Of a DNA stretch of 64,000 bases, positions 21,265 through 31,900 are shown in pieces; positions within the stretch are counted from its first letter, which is position 1; every line of letters begins with the position of its first letter. Made by a program: the position numbers and the translations under genes. Source of the stretch: Anthoceros angustus. Taxonomy: Eukaryota > Streptophyta > Anthocerotopsida > Anthocerotales > Anthocerotaceae. The DNA lies in the NCBI GenBank assembly GCA_010909165.1, contig MU008186.1:1-64000 (forward strand), written 5' to 3'. The notes beneath the pieces were generated by a model. The model did no database searches and was not told where the DNA came from. It worked only from the letters and a program-made list of their open reading frames with translations.

Positions 21265-22795
21265 GATGAACGGATTGCCCGCATCCCTCTGCACTGCATG
21301 GCAAGGATCATGAGAACCTCATTGCCAACAGGCTACCCGGTGTTTGCGTGAGTGAAGGCCATACGTGCTTGAACCTCTTGGCGTGTGTCTAACCGAATCG
21401 ACTGATGGAGGATTTCGAGGAGGAGGAAGACAAGCTAGGGTTGCAACCACCCTCGGAGGAGGTTCTTCAAGGACGGATGGTGGATCGAGCAATGAGCCGT
21501 GCAAAAGCTGGAGGATGGTGCAAGAGGACCAAGTCCTATGAGCCGAGAGAACTAAGTTCTTGCCTAGGGTTGAGCCTGTGACCTAAACACATCACATGGC
21601 GACCTCGGAAGAGCATAGTGCTCGTGGAACTCTTTGGAGGCATCGACGGCCGGCTAAAGTGTGGCATCAAAGTGCGAAGATACGTGCATTGTGACCCGGA
21701 TCCAAAAGCAAGGATTGTGTCAGCGCGTAAGAGACTTGATGGGGAGTACCTAACCTCGACGTGGGAGTCGGTGAAGGGTTACGCCGATGGATGTTCGCAT
21801 GATAGGGTTGTCCCATTTGAGTTGTCTTGGGCAACCGGTGGACCTTGTCATCGCAGTTGGGAGTGTCAAGGACTATCCTCTGCAGGCAAGGGTCAAGGTC
21901 GAAGGATCCACAACAGATTGTTCTATGACCGATGAGGATCTTGCGCTTGATCCGTAAAGGGCAAGAAAGGCCTTGTGGATACATGTTGGAGAATGTGCAG
22001 ATGCATGAGCGTGAAGAAGCAAGTTCAGGAGGACTTTGCCACGATCCGAGGAGTGTTGGGTCGAGCTTCTATTGGATGCAGCTCAATTTGGTTCGAGGGC
22101 TCATAGGTTGAGGTCCATGTGGACTAACCTTGCTCCTTGGAACATTTGAAGTGTGCGAGGTCGCTCACCAAGCGACCTAATCATGTTGTCAAGGATGTGC
22201 TAGCATCGGAAGGCATGCCCAACAAGTCATCAAGACGACAAGCCGACTTCGTGAACACGCCTGACACCCCATGGCGGCTTGGCCAACCTTTGTGTCCAAG
22301 TCCAAGTCTTACGCCTTCAGAACCATGGCCCGGCGTTGTGGTGGATGACATGGCGAGGTTTTGGGAGAGCCAACAGAGAGGAGTTGGCCATGGGATTTGA
22401 TGCCGAGCCACAAGACACCGGAGTGACCGAGAAGGAACGGTGTCGATTGCTTGGGCAAGCATTTGACGTGAACATGATGACTGGTTGTTTAGCTACCGGA
22501 GTCGCTTACCAACTTCAAACCAAGAAGGCGGGGTTGAAGCGGTTCGGTGGGTGAAGGACATTCCGGCACTCGCATCTCAACAGGAGAAGGCGAGTTTGGA
22601 GGGCAAGGAGAGGAGAGCAGAGGAAGGCAAGCCATCCGAGCCACAACCACATGAGTGGTTAACAGGCCGAGTTGAAGAGCAATCACAGCCGCCTAAAGGA
22701 GTTGTTGGAGGCATCGCGACATGTGTTTGCTTTCACGCTATGAGATGGGGAAGTACACCAAAGGGAAGTTCCACATAGAACTAATCAAGAATGAA
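21265..22795 (+). repeat. Second unit of a 1572-bp tandem duplication
   Basis: The sequence from 19693 (GATGAGCGGATTGCCCGCAT) restarts at 21265 directly after AATGAACC, and both units end on the same AATGAACC. The duplication covers the end of the protease-linked region, the whole methyltransferase domain and the pre-RT segment. The two units differ by many 1-8 bp indels but few substitutions. Confidence 0.85.
21599..22560 (+). pseudogene. Cytosine-C5 DNA methyltransferase domain, copy 3 (best motifs)
   Basis: This copy shows the full motif order: VELFGGI at 21624-21644 (I), HCDPDPKAR at 21687-21713 (II), WECQGLSSAGKGQG with the catalytic Cys codon at 21864-21866 (IV; Glu replaces the usual Pro), YMLENV with ENV at 21989-21997 (VI), QFGSRAHRLR at 22084-22113 (VIII), and ELAMGF, then VTEKERCRLLGQAFDVN at about 22380-22475 where motif X lies. 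A variable stretch of about 85 codons between VIII and X would be the target-recognition region. At least three frame changes disrupt it. Family: element-encoded DNMTs are known from some algal and dinoflagellate retrotransposons. Confidence 0.75.
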
Positions 22796-22860
22796 CCAAG
22801 GTTCGGAGGCAGCTCAAGAAGGCAAGAAGAAAATGGCGAGCAACGGTGGGGAGAGTAGTC
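22640..22860 (+). pseudogene. Pre-RT segment, truncated before reverse transcriptase
   Basis: In the fuller copy at 21115-21265 the frame reads EWLTGELKSNQRRLKELLEA, SRHVFAFTLAEMGKYTKG and FHIELIKNEP. This resembles the stretch just before the RT fingers in gypsy polyproteins (a D-V-F-A-F-x-x-x-E-M-G block and an N-E-P that normally leads into the RT). After NEP no RT motif follows, and the sequence runs into the 3' end of the element within about 300 bp. RT, RNase H and integrase have therefore been deleted. Confidence 0.5.
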
Positions 22861-23133
22861 CACATGGCCCATAAGGATCTTGAAGACAAGCCTCCACTCA
22901 TGGACAAGGTTCATAACCTCCGGACGACATTCCGAAGGAGATTGGTTTTGTGCACAATGCGCTACATGAGGTGCGTACGTGTGTAGTCCTACTAATGATA
23001 ATGTTTTGACTTAGAGTCTCACATTATCGGGGGATTGGTTGCACCTATATATCTGCGTATTAGATTTGTTTGCTTGGTTGTTGGTCGAGGAAGTGCTTAT
23101 GAATTCAAGTGCTTACCTCGTGCGGCCATGTGA

Positions 23134-23720
23134 TGTGATACTAATCTGCACTTGGGTTTAGTGTTTGATTAGCATTAATTAATCTAATTACTTATCTTTA
23201 AGTAAGTAATTAGTGTTAATTAATCTAAGTGCTTATGTTAATTAAGCATTGATTAGTGTTAATTAAACATGGTTAGCAATAGCTAAGTGGATAAGCTCAA
23301 GTAATATGCTTTGTGTTGCATATTATAGTGTATTCTTAGATACAATAGCTAAGTGGATAAGCTCAAGTAATATGCTTTGGCATATTCCTTGCATATTATA
23401 GTGTATTCTTAGGATATTTTTGGCATATCGATGCCAATAGGATATCTTAGGAATATGCCGATGCCAGGTCTAGTATATATAGACCCTTCCATTGAGGACA
23501 AGCTCGGATCATAGCTTGTCCTCTAGATATGCAATCAAGGGTGTTGTGAGGAGGCCAAAGCTATGACTCAGGAGGGCGTGTGAGGAATTTGCGTGTTGTT
23601 CTCGTGGGGAGGTGTGTTTGTGCCACGACGCTACTCCCTCCTTGTTATTGCACCTATATATCTGCGTATTAGATTTGTTTGCTTGCTTGTTTGTCGGCGG
23701 CGAATTCAAGTGCTTATAGG
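23134..23720 (+). repeat. LTR-like 3' end of the plus-strand element
   Basis: Begins TGTGATACTAATCTGC and matches the complement of the LTR blocks at 13.14 and 14.52 kb through the AT-rich part, the TATATATAGACCC box (about 23475) and the CTTGTCCTCTAGAT stretch. Its last 75 bp (TTGCACCTATATATCTGCGT onward) also occur at 23038-23117, so an LTR end lies just before the LTR start. The right boundary is estimated. Confidence 0.6.
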
Positions 23721-23734
23721 CGACAAAGCCGGAC

Positions 23735-23875
23735 CCCAGAATGACCCGAGGTCCGGACCCCGAGGTCCGGACCCCGAGGTCCGGACCCCAGTCGAGACCG
23801 GACCCAGGTCCGGACTCAGAATACGGACCCCGAGGTCCGGGCCAGACCAGGATCGGACCCCGAGGTCCACTCGAG
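23735..23875. repeat. GAGGTCCGGACCCC tandem repeat
   Basis: Six or more imperfect copies of CCCCGAGGTCCGGA, each holding the palindrome GGTCCGGACC or close to it. GC-rich, no coding content seen. Confidence 0.8.
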
Positions 23876-23897
23876 GCAAGGAGTCATCACCGACCTG

Positions 23898-24008
23898 AGA
23901 GGAGCAACCTTCCGGGGACCCTCGAGGCCCCGGACCAGGTCCGGACTCGGGAGGCCAGGGGAGCTCACCGACCGCCAAGAGGAGCAACCTTCCGGGGACC
24001 CGCAGTAG
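23898..24008. repeat. Direct repeat GAGGAGCAACCTTCCGGGGA
   Basis: The 20-mer and its following ACCC occur at about 23900 and again at about 23979, separated by GC-rich sequence with a further CGGACCAGGTCCGGACT palindrome-like piece. Confidence 0.8.
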
Positions 24009-24425
24009 GGCCTACCAAATGAGGCAAGAGAGGAAGGTGAGGAGGATTTGGTGGTGACCGCCGTTGTTAGGGCCACGGTGGCCCAACCTCGGCAGGAGTC
24101 TCGAAGGGAAAGGCCCACTCGCTGGATCATTCGTTCTGGGGCGCCATGGAGCGGGATTGGGCCACCAGAGTTGAGGCGGAACCAAGGGCACTCCCAGCCC
24201 CATCGCCGACGACGTAGATAGGCGGGTTAGGAAGGAAATTGATATCATTATTCATTCCTAACCATTACCTAGAAGGAGTCTCTTAATTCATGATCTATAA
24301 CCACGTTTGCAAGAACTTGATACATTTCCCTCTATATTGAGTGGTGGCGTTCTTCAACCAAGGTATATCTATCGCCCTATAGAGGGCATTGGTGACGCAA
24401 TTTTCAGGACGGCTTCGGATGCAGG

Positions 24426-24522
24426 GGATGCAACATCTTCAGCCCTGGTGGTAAGTAGATGCAACATCTTCAGCCCTGGTGGTAAGTAGATGCAACATCT
24501 TCAGCCCCGGTGGTAAGTAGAC
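24426..24522. repeat. 31-bp tandem repeat, three copies
   Basis: Three head-to-tail copies of GATGCAACATCTTCAGCCCT plus GGTGGTAAGTA. Every copy ends in GGTAAGTA, a good 5' splice-site match, so the array offers three equivalent donors if transcribed on the plus strand. Confidence 0.88.
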
Positions 24523-25890
24523 TCTTCCTCATTTCAGACTACGACATCTTGGGAGCATTACCTAGCTTCAGGGTAGACAATCACGAGGGTTAGTGCCCCT
24601 TGATCCGGAGTCCTCTAAAGGGTTGTTCCCCATCGCCCCCGTGTAGAAGAGACTTCCCATCTATGCAAATTTATAGAGTCTCCATTTCCCTCTACAACGT
24701 CATAGATGTACATCTAAATAAGTATAATTTTTATGATTACAAAAATAATACAATCAATCTTCTATTTATACTTAAATATGTAGCATGCTTTAAACAAAAG
24801 ATGAAGATAGATGGCAGATTCACTTAGCTTGGGAAGTAATGCCATGCTATCCAAGTAAATTATAATAAACTTCCTCCTTCTTTGGCAATCCACTAACTTT
24901 GCAATTCACTTGGCTATGTTGGAAGCATGCTTTGAGAACATCTTGAATTTAATTTTTTATTCTAGTGTGTGTATATTAATTATAATTTAACTATCAAATC
25001 TTCAGGATATGTTATATTAGTTAGCGCGGTGGAAAGTGTGTCGTATCCAGTAATACGAGTTAGGAGACGCAATCTGGAACAGCGTGCAGGATCAATGTCC
25101 GAGCAATAGGAGGGGGGACCGGCGGTCGACTCGGCGTGGTGGAAGTGGCAGGCTGCAGCGAGCCAGCAGCTACTTTTGCATGGCCCCACTTGTCCGATTG
25201 GCTCACCGCTACTTGGGACATGCAGGCTGGTTGTACCGCCGTGCCGTGTGGCCCCGCCACCGGTGACCGGTCACCGCTCCAGCCGGTAAGCTCACAATCG
25301 ACCTACATACGATGCAAAACATGGCAGCCCCGAATGGGCGTCCTCGGCACATAGCTACAGTCCACTTCTGCGCAACCCGCTCCAATCATTGCCGACGTCA
25401 TCGGGATAGCCAGCTGCAGAAATGGGCTCGGAACGCTTCCAGTCCCTGCTCTCCAACGGTTGTACGTAACCACCCACATACCCTGTTGCCCCCAGTATAA
25501 TATTAGCATACATACATACTCTCAAAATAATAACTGCGGGCAAAAGGAGCCTTTCTATCGCATCGATGAAAGGCCTCCTCTTTTCCTACAAAGCAGGCGA
25601 CGGCCTAGGGTTAGGGCTTGTGCCAGACAGCCCATCATTGTCTGTGTCTGCCTTCCTTCGTTCCAACTCCAGTAGACTGCATACAGCTAGCTCTCCACAT
25701 TGGGATTTCAACTCTATGTTGCCATCGTGGAAACCCCAAGATGGCGTGGTCACACTCCTGTGATATTCCCCATGTGGAGCTCCATTTTATTACCCTCTTC
25801 GCAGATGAAATAAGAAATACCCAAGGAGGTGGTCTTGACTCTTGGTCACAAGCGGCTAGCATATGGCTTGTTATGGTGTGTGAATCGATG
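24523..25890. other. No gene seen
   Basis: AT-rich around 24.7-25.0 kb, mixed composition afterwards. Several open frames of 60-110 codons overlap on both strands, and none has a recognisable motif or a codon pattern that stands out. Confidence 0.5.
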
Positions 25891-25896
25891 ACAGGG

Positions 25897-25982
25897 GCAG
25901 AAGTGGTCTCATGGGGAGTCTAATGGGAAGCAAAGGTAGGTACCTTTCCTTCTCCTCCGACTCCCCATTAGACCACTTCTGC
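25897..25982. repeat. Long near-perfect hairpin (24-bp arms)
   Basis: Positions 25897-25920 pair with 25959-25982 in reverse complement with one mismatch in 24. The 38-nt loop itself has AAAGGTA at 25932-25938 pairing with TACCTTT at 25941-25947. The fold has the size of a small plant miRNA precursor or a tiny inverted-repeat element. No flanking target duplication was seen. Confidence 0.75.
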
Positions 25983-25989
25983 ATGCCAT

Positions 25990-26985
25990 TGCGAATGCGA
26001 ATGCGAATGGAAGGGAGAAGTGATGGGACAGGGAAGGAATCGAGAGGAGGAGAAGCAAAGGTACAGAAAAGGCGTAACGGTGTGGCAGAGGAAGTAGAAG
26101 GGGTAACGGAATGTGCAATGTGGTACTTTAAGGGGCGGTCCCACAGGCCACTCGACTCACGCTTCCCGTCATCTAAAAGGGGCTGGGTGTCCGGCAACGT
26201 GGACGCCTGCTTCATCATGCGCCTTTTATCATCCCGTGGCAGGCGATTATGAAGGGACGCGGCTTGGCGCCCACCGGGAAGGTTCGAGGCCTGGCCGGAA
26301 GTTGGAGGAATCGGTCGCCGGGAAAACGAGAAACGAGAAAGATGGGGCCCACCGGGTAGCTACACCCTAGTGTACACCATGTACATGCAGGCCCAGCCGG
26401 GCGGGCATGGCGGATTCTGGAGTCTGGAGAAGCGCGCTTGCACACTGCACACGACGGGAAAAGGAAGGATCAATGTCCGACACAACAGGGAGCTTCCACC
26501 GACCATGGCTTGCGTGCGCCTTCGATCTTGCTTCGGCTTCGGAGGCAGGGGAACCGGAGCCTGCTTCTCCAAATCTCGGAAGACGAGCCCGGGGAGGGGA
26601 GTACATACAGCGTGGGCCTGCGCACTGTGCACTGTGCACTCCGCACGCAGTCTGTGTGCGGGCATTTCTGTCCTTCCCTGGCCGCGGTCCAGCCGGAGAG
26701 ATGGCATTCGGGGCATGGTGGCTCCGGATTGTGCTTGAATGGATCACAATTCTGATAACCCATGAAGTTTGCATACACTTAACTTGCATACATGTAACTT
26801 CTTACATGCCAACATGTGAAAATCCTAACTACATATTTTCTTTCACTTGTAGCAAAGCGGTAATTACACTCTACGAGTGAGTTACTCTTGCACAAGAACA
26901 TGTTGGTGAAGAGTTTATGGGACTTGAAGAAGAAAGAGAAACATCATGGGAGGACTTATTCTAGAAGAAAAGCATCATGAAATAA
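25990..26985. other. No confident gene
   Basis: Open frames on both strands at 26.0-26.9 kb (up to about 155 codons) overlap each other over GC-rich sequence. I see no domain, signal peptide or splice pattern that supports any one of them. Confidence 0.45.
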
Positions 26986-26988
26986 CTT

Positions 26989-29089
26989 CTAATAAAAAGG
27001 GAAAACATCATCTAAAACTTCATCACATAAAAGAAACTTCTCATCATACATAATGCTTGACGAAGGCACAGAGGTAGCATGATTAGTTGCAGTGGCCGGG
27101 GAACACTTAGACGAAGATGGACCACTCGGAAGCATCTGTATACCGGCCAGTCTTGGATTGAAAGGACTTGTTGAATTAGGCTTTCGCTTGAGAAGCTCTT
27201 GGTACATCTTGAGCGTCTCAGACTTTCCATCCTCATCTTCACCTGGAGTATTTCCAGCATGAGGTATATGCATGTCAGGCGCATGAAGCATTTGCACATA
27301 TTTATCCAGTCTTCCATTGAAAGGACTCGTTGACATAAATGAAAGCTCCTCCTGTTCCTCGATTAGCTCAGTTTCTCCATCTGGAATGTTTCTAGCACTC
27401 TCATCATGCAGAGTTTGAGTGTTCATAGCATTCCCATCCTGCAAAGTTCTCGTTGAAGAAGATGAAGCATAATAGTTAGTTGCTGCAGACCAAATAGGAA
27501 GAGATGATGATGCAGTATACTTAGGAACATATAGTGGATCTATACGAGCATCTAAGTCTTGTGGAGTGTTCATAGCATTCTCATCCTGCAAAGCTCTCGT
27601 TGAAGAAGATGAAGCATAATAGTTAGTTGGTGCAGTCCAAATAGGAAGAGATGATGATGCGGTATACTTAGGAACATATAGTGGATCTATAAGAACATCT
27701 AAGTCTTGTGGAGTGTTCATAGCATTCTCATCCTGCAAAGTTCTTGTTGAAGAAGATGAAGCATAATAGTTAGTTGGTGCATACCAAATAGGAAGAGATG
27801 ATGATGCAGTATACTTAGGAGCATACAGTGGATCTATATGAGGATCTAAGTCTTGTGGAGTGTTCATAGCATTCTCATCCCGCAAAGTTCTCGAAGAAGA
27901 TGAAGCATAATAGTTAGTTCGCAGCACCAAATAGGAAGAGATGATGATGCAGATACTTAGGAACATATAGTGGATCTATACGAGCATCTAAGTCTTGTGG
28001 AGTGTTCATAGCATTCTCATCCCGCAAAGCTCTGAAGAAGATGAAGCATAATAGTTAGTTAGTGGGTCAAATAGGAAGAGATGATGATGCGGTATACTTA
28101 GGAACATATAGTGGATCTATAAGAACATCTAAGTCTTGTGGAGTGTTCATAGCATTCTCATCCTGCAAAGTTCTTGTTGAAGAAGATGAAGCATAATAGT
28201 TAGTTGGTGCATACCAAATAGGAAGAGATGATGATGCAGTATACTTAGGAGCATACAGTGGATCTATATGAGGATCTAAGTCTTGTGGAGTGTTCATAGC
28301 ATTCTCATCCTGCAAAGTTCTCGTTGAAGAAGATGAAGCATAATAGTTAGTTGCTGCAGACCAAATAGGAAGAGATGATGAAGCATAATAGTTAGTTGGT
28401 GGAGACCAAATAGGAAGAGATGATGAAGCATAATAATTAGTTGGTGGAGACCAAATAGGAAGAGATGATGATGCAGTATACTTAGGAACATATAATGGAT
28501 CTATATGAGCATCTAAGTCTTGTGGAGCATCCGGAAGAACAAGTTGTGGAGGCCTCGGCGGAAGAACAAATTGTGAAGGCCTCGGCGTAAGAACAAATTG
28601 TGGAGGCCTCGGCGGAAGAACAAGTTGTGGAGGCCTCTGCGGAAGAACAAATTGTGGAGGCCTCGGCGGAAGAGCAAATTGTGGAGGCCTCGGCGGAAGA
28701 ACAAATTGTGGAGGCCTCAGCGGAAGAACAAATTGTGGAGGCCTCGGTGGAAGAACAAATTGTGGAGGCCCCGACGGACAAATGATGGGAAGCTTAGCGT
28801 GGCATCCACTTGGAGCATTCGGAAGAAGAGGTCGGGGAGTGTTCTGTGGACGAATAACAGGAAGCTTTGCAGGGCGTTCACCTGGAGCATTCGGGAGAAG
28901 AGGTCGGGGAGTCCTCTGTGGACGGATAACCTGAAGCTTTGCCGGGCGTCCACTTGGGGCATTCGAAAGAAAAGATCGGGGAATCCTCCCCTGAGTACGC
29001 GGACGCTTGGGGATGCCTCCTTGTGGAACATCTGGCTGTGGTTTTTGTGGAGCTTGACTTGTCATCGGATCAGGTAGGGCTGCAATCAT
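26989..29089 (-). pseudogene. Four-tier repeat protein gene, frameshifted
   Basis: Minus-strand reading starts at ATG 29087-29089. An N-terminal Pro/Gln/Arg-rich part is followed by three 24-residue repeats (RPAKLPVIRPQNTPRPLLPN type), about nine PPRPPQFVL nonapeptides, three SSSLPIWSPPTNYYA units, then seven 49-residue repeats (DENAMNTPQDLD... PLYVPKYTASSS...) whose DNA period is 147 bp. Two adjacent 49-residue units (27862-28003, 28004-28144) are 5 and 6 bp short, a net loss of 11 bp that breaks the frame. A unique acidic C-terminus ends at 26989. No family, signal peptide or membrane segment was recognised. The ORF is low-complexity but has one clear polarity. Intact alleles may exist, or the indels may be consensus errors. 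Confidence 0.55.
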
Positions 29090-31900
29090 GCCAGGGCGTA
29101 AGTTAAGTTAGCCTTGGACATATCAAAAACAATTTGTAGAAGAATGAGTCAAATCGGAGAATGAAATATTTAAAAATATAACAGAGCAACACCCTATGAT
29201 GCAATCCATAAAAAATGAAAATCTAAAACAAAGCATCGCAAAGGTTGTACCAGAAGAAGCCAAATGAATAGCAAGAGATGGATATCCAAACCATTGGACT
29301 GCCTCATCATATATAGTCGAAAAATACGCAAGAAGTTATGATTAACTCGCTGGATGTTTCAACTTCTCGAGGAGTCTATATTATTTTTAATATAAAGATA
29401 AAATAAAATCTCTTGTTTAGAAGTGTGAAAAGAATTCAATGGAAACAAAAAAACTAATTTTTGTTTTTTTGACATCCCGCAGATTAGAATCCCGAGCAAG
29501 AAAAGCCTAAGAGCTAGAACTTTGCTGCGAAGGCCGTCGACGACCCCACACCATCAAAACAAATGCTGACCATACACTACCCCTACCCTATCAAAAACAA
29601 CCGAAACACGAGAAGTATGTGACTCTCGACTACCACTCTCTCCTAAACTCCTAAACGCAAAGAGGTTATTCAACATATTCCACAACTTCGAATCAAACAA
29701 GGAGGAGGTATCCATCCAAGCCCTGCAAATTCCCTTCCCACGCCATGTCAAGAGCATGAGTCTTTAAACGCAAGGTTGGGATAATTTGGGCATCCGTATC
29801 CTCCATGGAGATACCATCCCACCACATCGCATTATGTATTGCGCGCTTGGTGGACGCATGTAACATGGCAAATGGGGCGGGTTAGGGTTAGGGTTAGGGC
29901 TTGATGGACGACAGCACATGGCGCGGAAGGGCCAGGGTGGGTTGGCCGGATGAGGAGGGTATAAAGCAGCTCATGATTGGGTTTGTCTGCCAGGCTCGCG
30001 GAGCTGGGCAGCTGCACGTGAAGGCGTGAAGGCGGAATGCGCGAGTTCGCGAGTTCCCGAGTTCCCGAGTTCCCGAGTTCCCGAGTTCCCGAGTTCCCGA
30101 GTTCCCAGCCCAGTCCCGAATCCCGATTGTGGTGTCTCAGGAGGGATTTTGACAGTCCTTTTCTACCGCAACAAGGTTTAAAATTATTAATAAAAAGGTG
30201 GAGCAAGTGCAAGTGCAACGGGAACGGGAACGGGGACGGGAACGGGAACGGAAAGGGCGTGCCGGTGCCGGTGCCGGTGGCCGTGCCGGCCACCGGCCTT
30301 CCGTGCCTGTAGCCCGTACTTGTGTCGTCGTAGAGCGGCGACAGACAGGCTTCTCCACCGCTTCACCCACCAACACTAACGGGCTGGCGTCAGGTGGAGG
30401 CGCTGGCGCTGGGCCCACGCTACATCATTCATCATCCAAAAAGAGGCAGCAGCCAGCCGGTTGCCACAGCCATCGAAATACCATTAAATTATTGCTCCGC
30501 TCCGTCGGCCCCCCGGCCCCCCCGGCTCCTTCCCCTTTTCATTCGCACTCCATTTTACCGCCTGCCCTCCCCCCCGCGCGTACCGCGGACCGCGGACCGC
30601 GGACGCGCTTCGCCCCTTTTAAAACTGATTCAATTAACATGAGTTTAATTATTGCTCGTACGCAACAGACTCTCCTCTTCTTCATCTGCTTTGGACACTC
30701 GAATCCTTCTTTTCGCTTAGAGTCCATTCTTCCATTGGAGATTAGGATATTGGATGAGATGCACAGGAATGCGAAGAATTTTCTTCCTTGGGGAAAAATA
30801 GGGTGAACCCATCTACAACTCCTACAATGTCATAGAGAAAAAGAAGCTTTGTTCCGGGAGTTTGATTGACTTGTTCGCGCTCTATCTTGTAGTAGTCCAT
30901 TCTTTTCCGAGGTGTATTTATTGTATTACTTCTCTTTCATGACAAATGTATTCCATCCTGTGCAGAAGAGAAGAAGAAAAGAAGAAGAAGTTTGCTCTAT
31001 CTAGTCCTTGGAAAACGGATGACCATCAAGAGATAGTGACGTGGGAATCTATGATCGGAGCCACTATTCTCTCTCTCCCTCATGTGGTCTGTTTTGCCAT
31101 TAGGTGCACATACGTGCATCTGTCTCTTCCTTCCGTGGTCCATTCGAACTTTGGAATGTCCATGCTTTTCCATCTCTTCCATCCTCCGTGGTCCATTTTC
31201 ACCCTCTGATACATGGATGTAACATGTCTTCTTCCCTTCCCTTCCCTTTCCGTTCCTTTCCTTTGGTTTCCTTCCGTGGTCCATCCGGCCATCGCTTGTA
31301 CTCTTCCGTGGTGCACTTGTGGGTGGCTCTCTTTCACCGTGAGTCTATTGTTCACGTGGAGGGGCGTCTCGACTCACGTCCAGGTCCAGGTCTTTGTGCT
31401 TGCGGTTCATCTAATCCATGTTCACCTAATCCACATTCATGTAATCCAAGTTGCTCATCCAACCCATGTTTGATCCAACCCGGCCCGCACCTCGAAGCAA
31501 CGTGCGTTTTACATGCTCTGCGAATCGCAAACCCGCCATCCGGAAGACATGGCACCGGCTGCAGATATACAACCAGGTGCCAGCCGGTAAGTGGGCCAAG
31601 CTCGCGGGAGCCGATTTTCTGGCTACCTTTTGGGACCCATCATTTGACGCCGGCTAATGGGCTGATGAAGGCGGCCTGATCATGCCCCGCGCTAATGTCT
31701 CCACCAACGTGGCGTCGGCCGGGGTTGACCGAGCCGCACCGGTTGCTCCCGGTCGCCGGTGGGCGTCATCTCGATGCTGCCTGTGCCGACTGGCTTGAGC
31801 TGAGCCCAACATAAATCCGAGGCAGCCTGCGGCGTCTGCCCAAATGCGATCCTGTTGCTGCTGTATTCTTCCTCCTCGTCGTTTTGTGGTAAGCCACTCG
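29090..31900. other. Intergenic region with simple repeats
   Basis: No gene is supported. It holds a GAGTTCCC octamer array (30039-30110, seven copies), GGGAACGGGAACGG-type repeats (about 30217-30255), three TTAGGG-like units (29879-29902), and scattered CCGTGGTCCAT motifs between 31.1 and 31.35 kb. The last part is probably the promoter side of the aminotransferase gene. Confidence 0.5.

Larger units (their letters stand above)
17081..23720 (+). mobile_element. LTR retroelement with methyltransferase domain, plus-strand copy
   Basis: Order on the plus strand: leader (17.08-17.48), gag, two CCHC knuckles, a retropepsin-like part, methyltransferase domain, the short segment that usually leads into a gypsy-type RT, then an LTR-like end at 23134. 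The domain order and the pre-RT segment point to Ty3/gypsy. The element has lost RT, RNase H and integrase. It also carries two internal tandem duplications: about 274 bp in gag and 1572 bp spanning the methyltransferase. No matching 5' LTR in this orientation was found upstream. Confidence 0.7.

Noticed and set aside
28530-28775. Regular 27-bp repeats looking like a CRISPR array
   Set aside because: The repeats are head to tail without spacers, encode PPRPPQFVL units, and the genome is eukaryotic.
29879-29902. GGGTTAGGGTTAGGGTTAGG resembling telomere repeats
   Set aside because: Only about three units of TTAGGG, not the plant TTTAGGG, and no longer array; it is most likely chance or a relic.
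30039-30110. GAGTTCCC octamer array as a regulatory element
   Set aside because: It is a plain microsatellite with no linked gene start.
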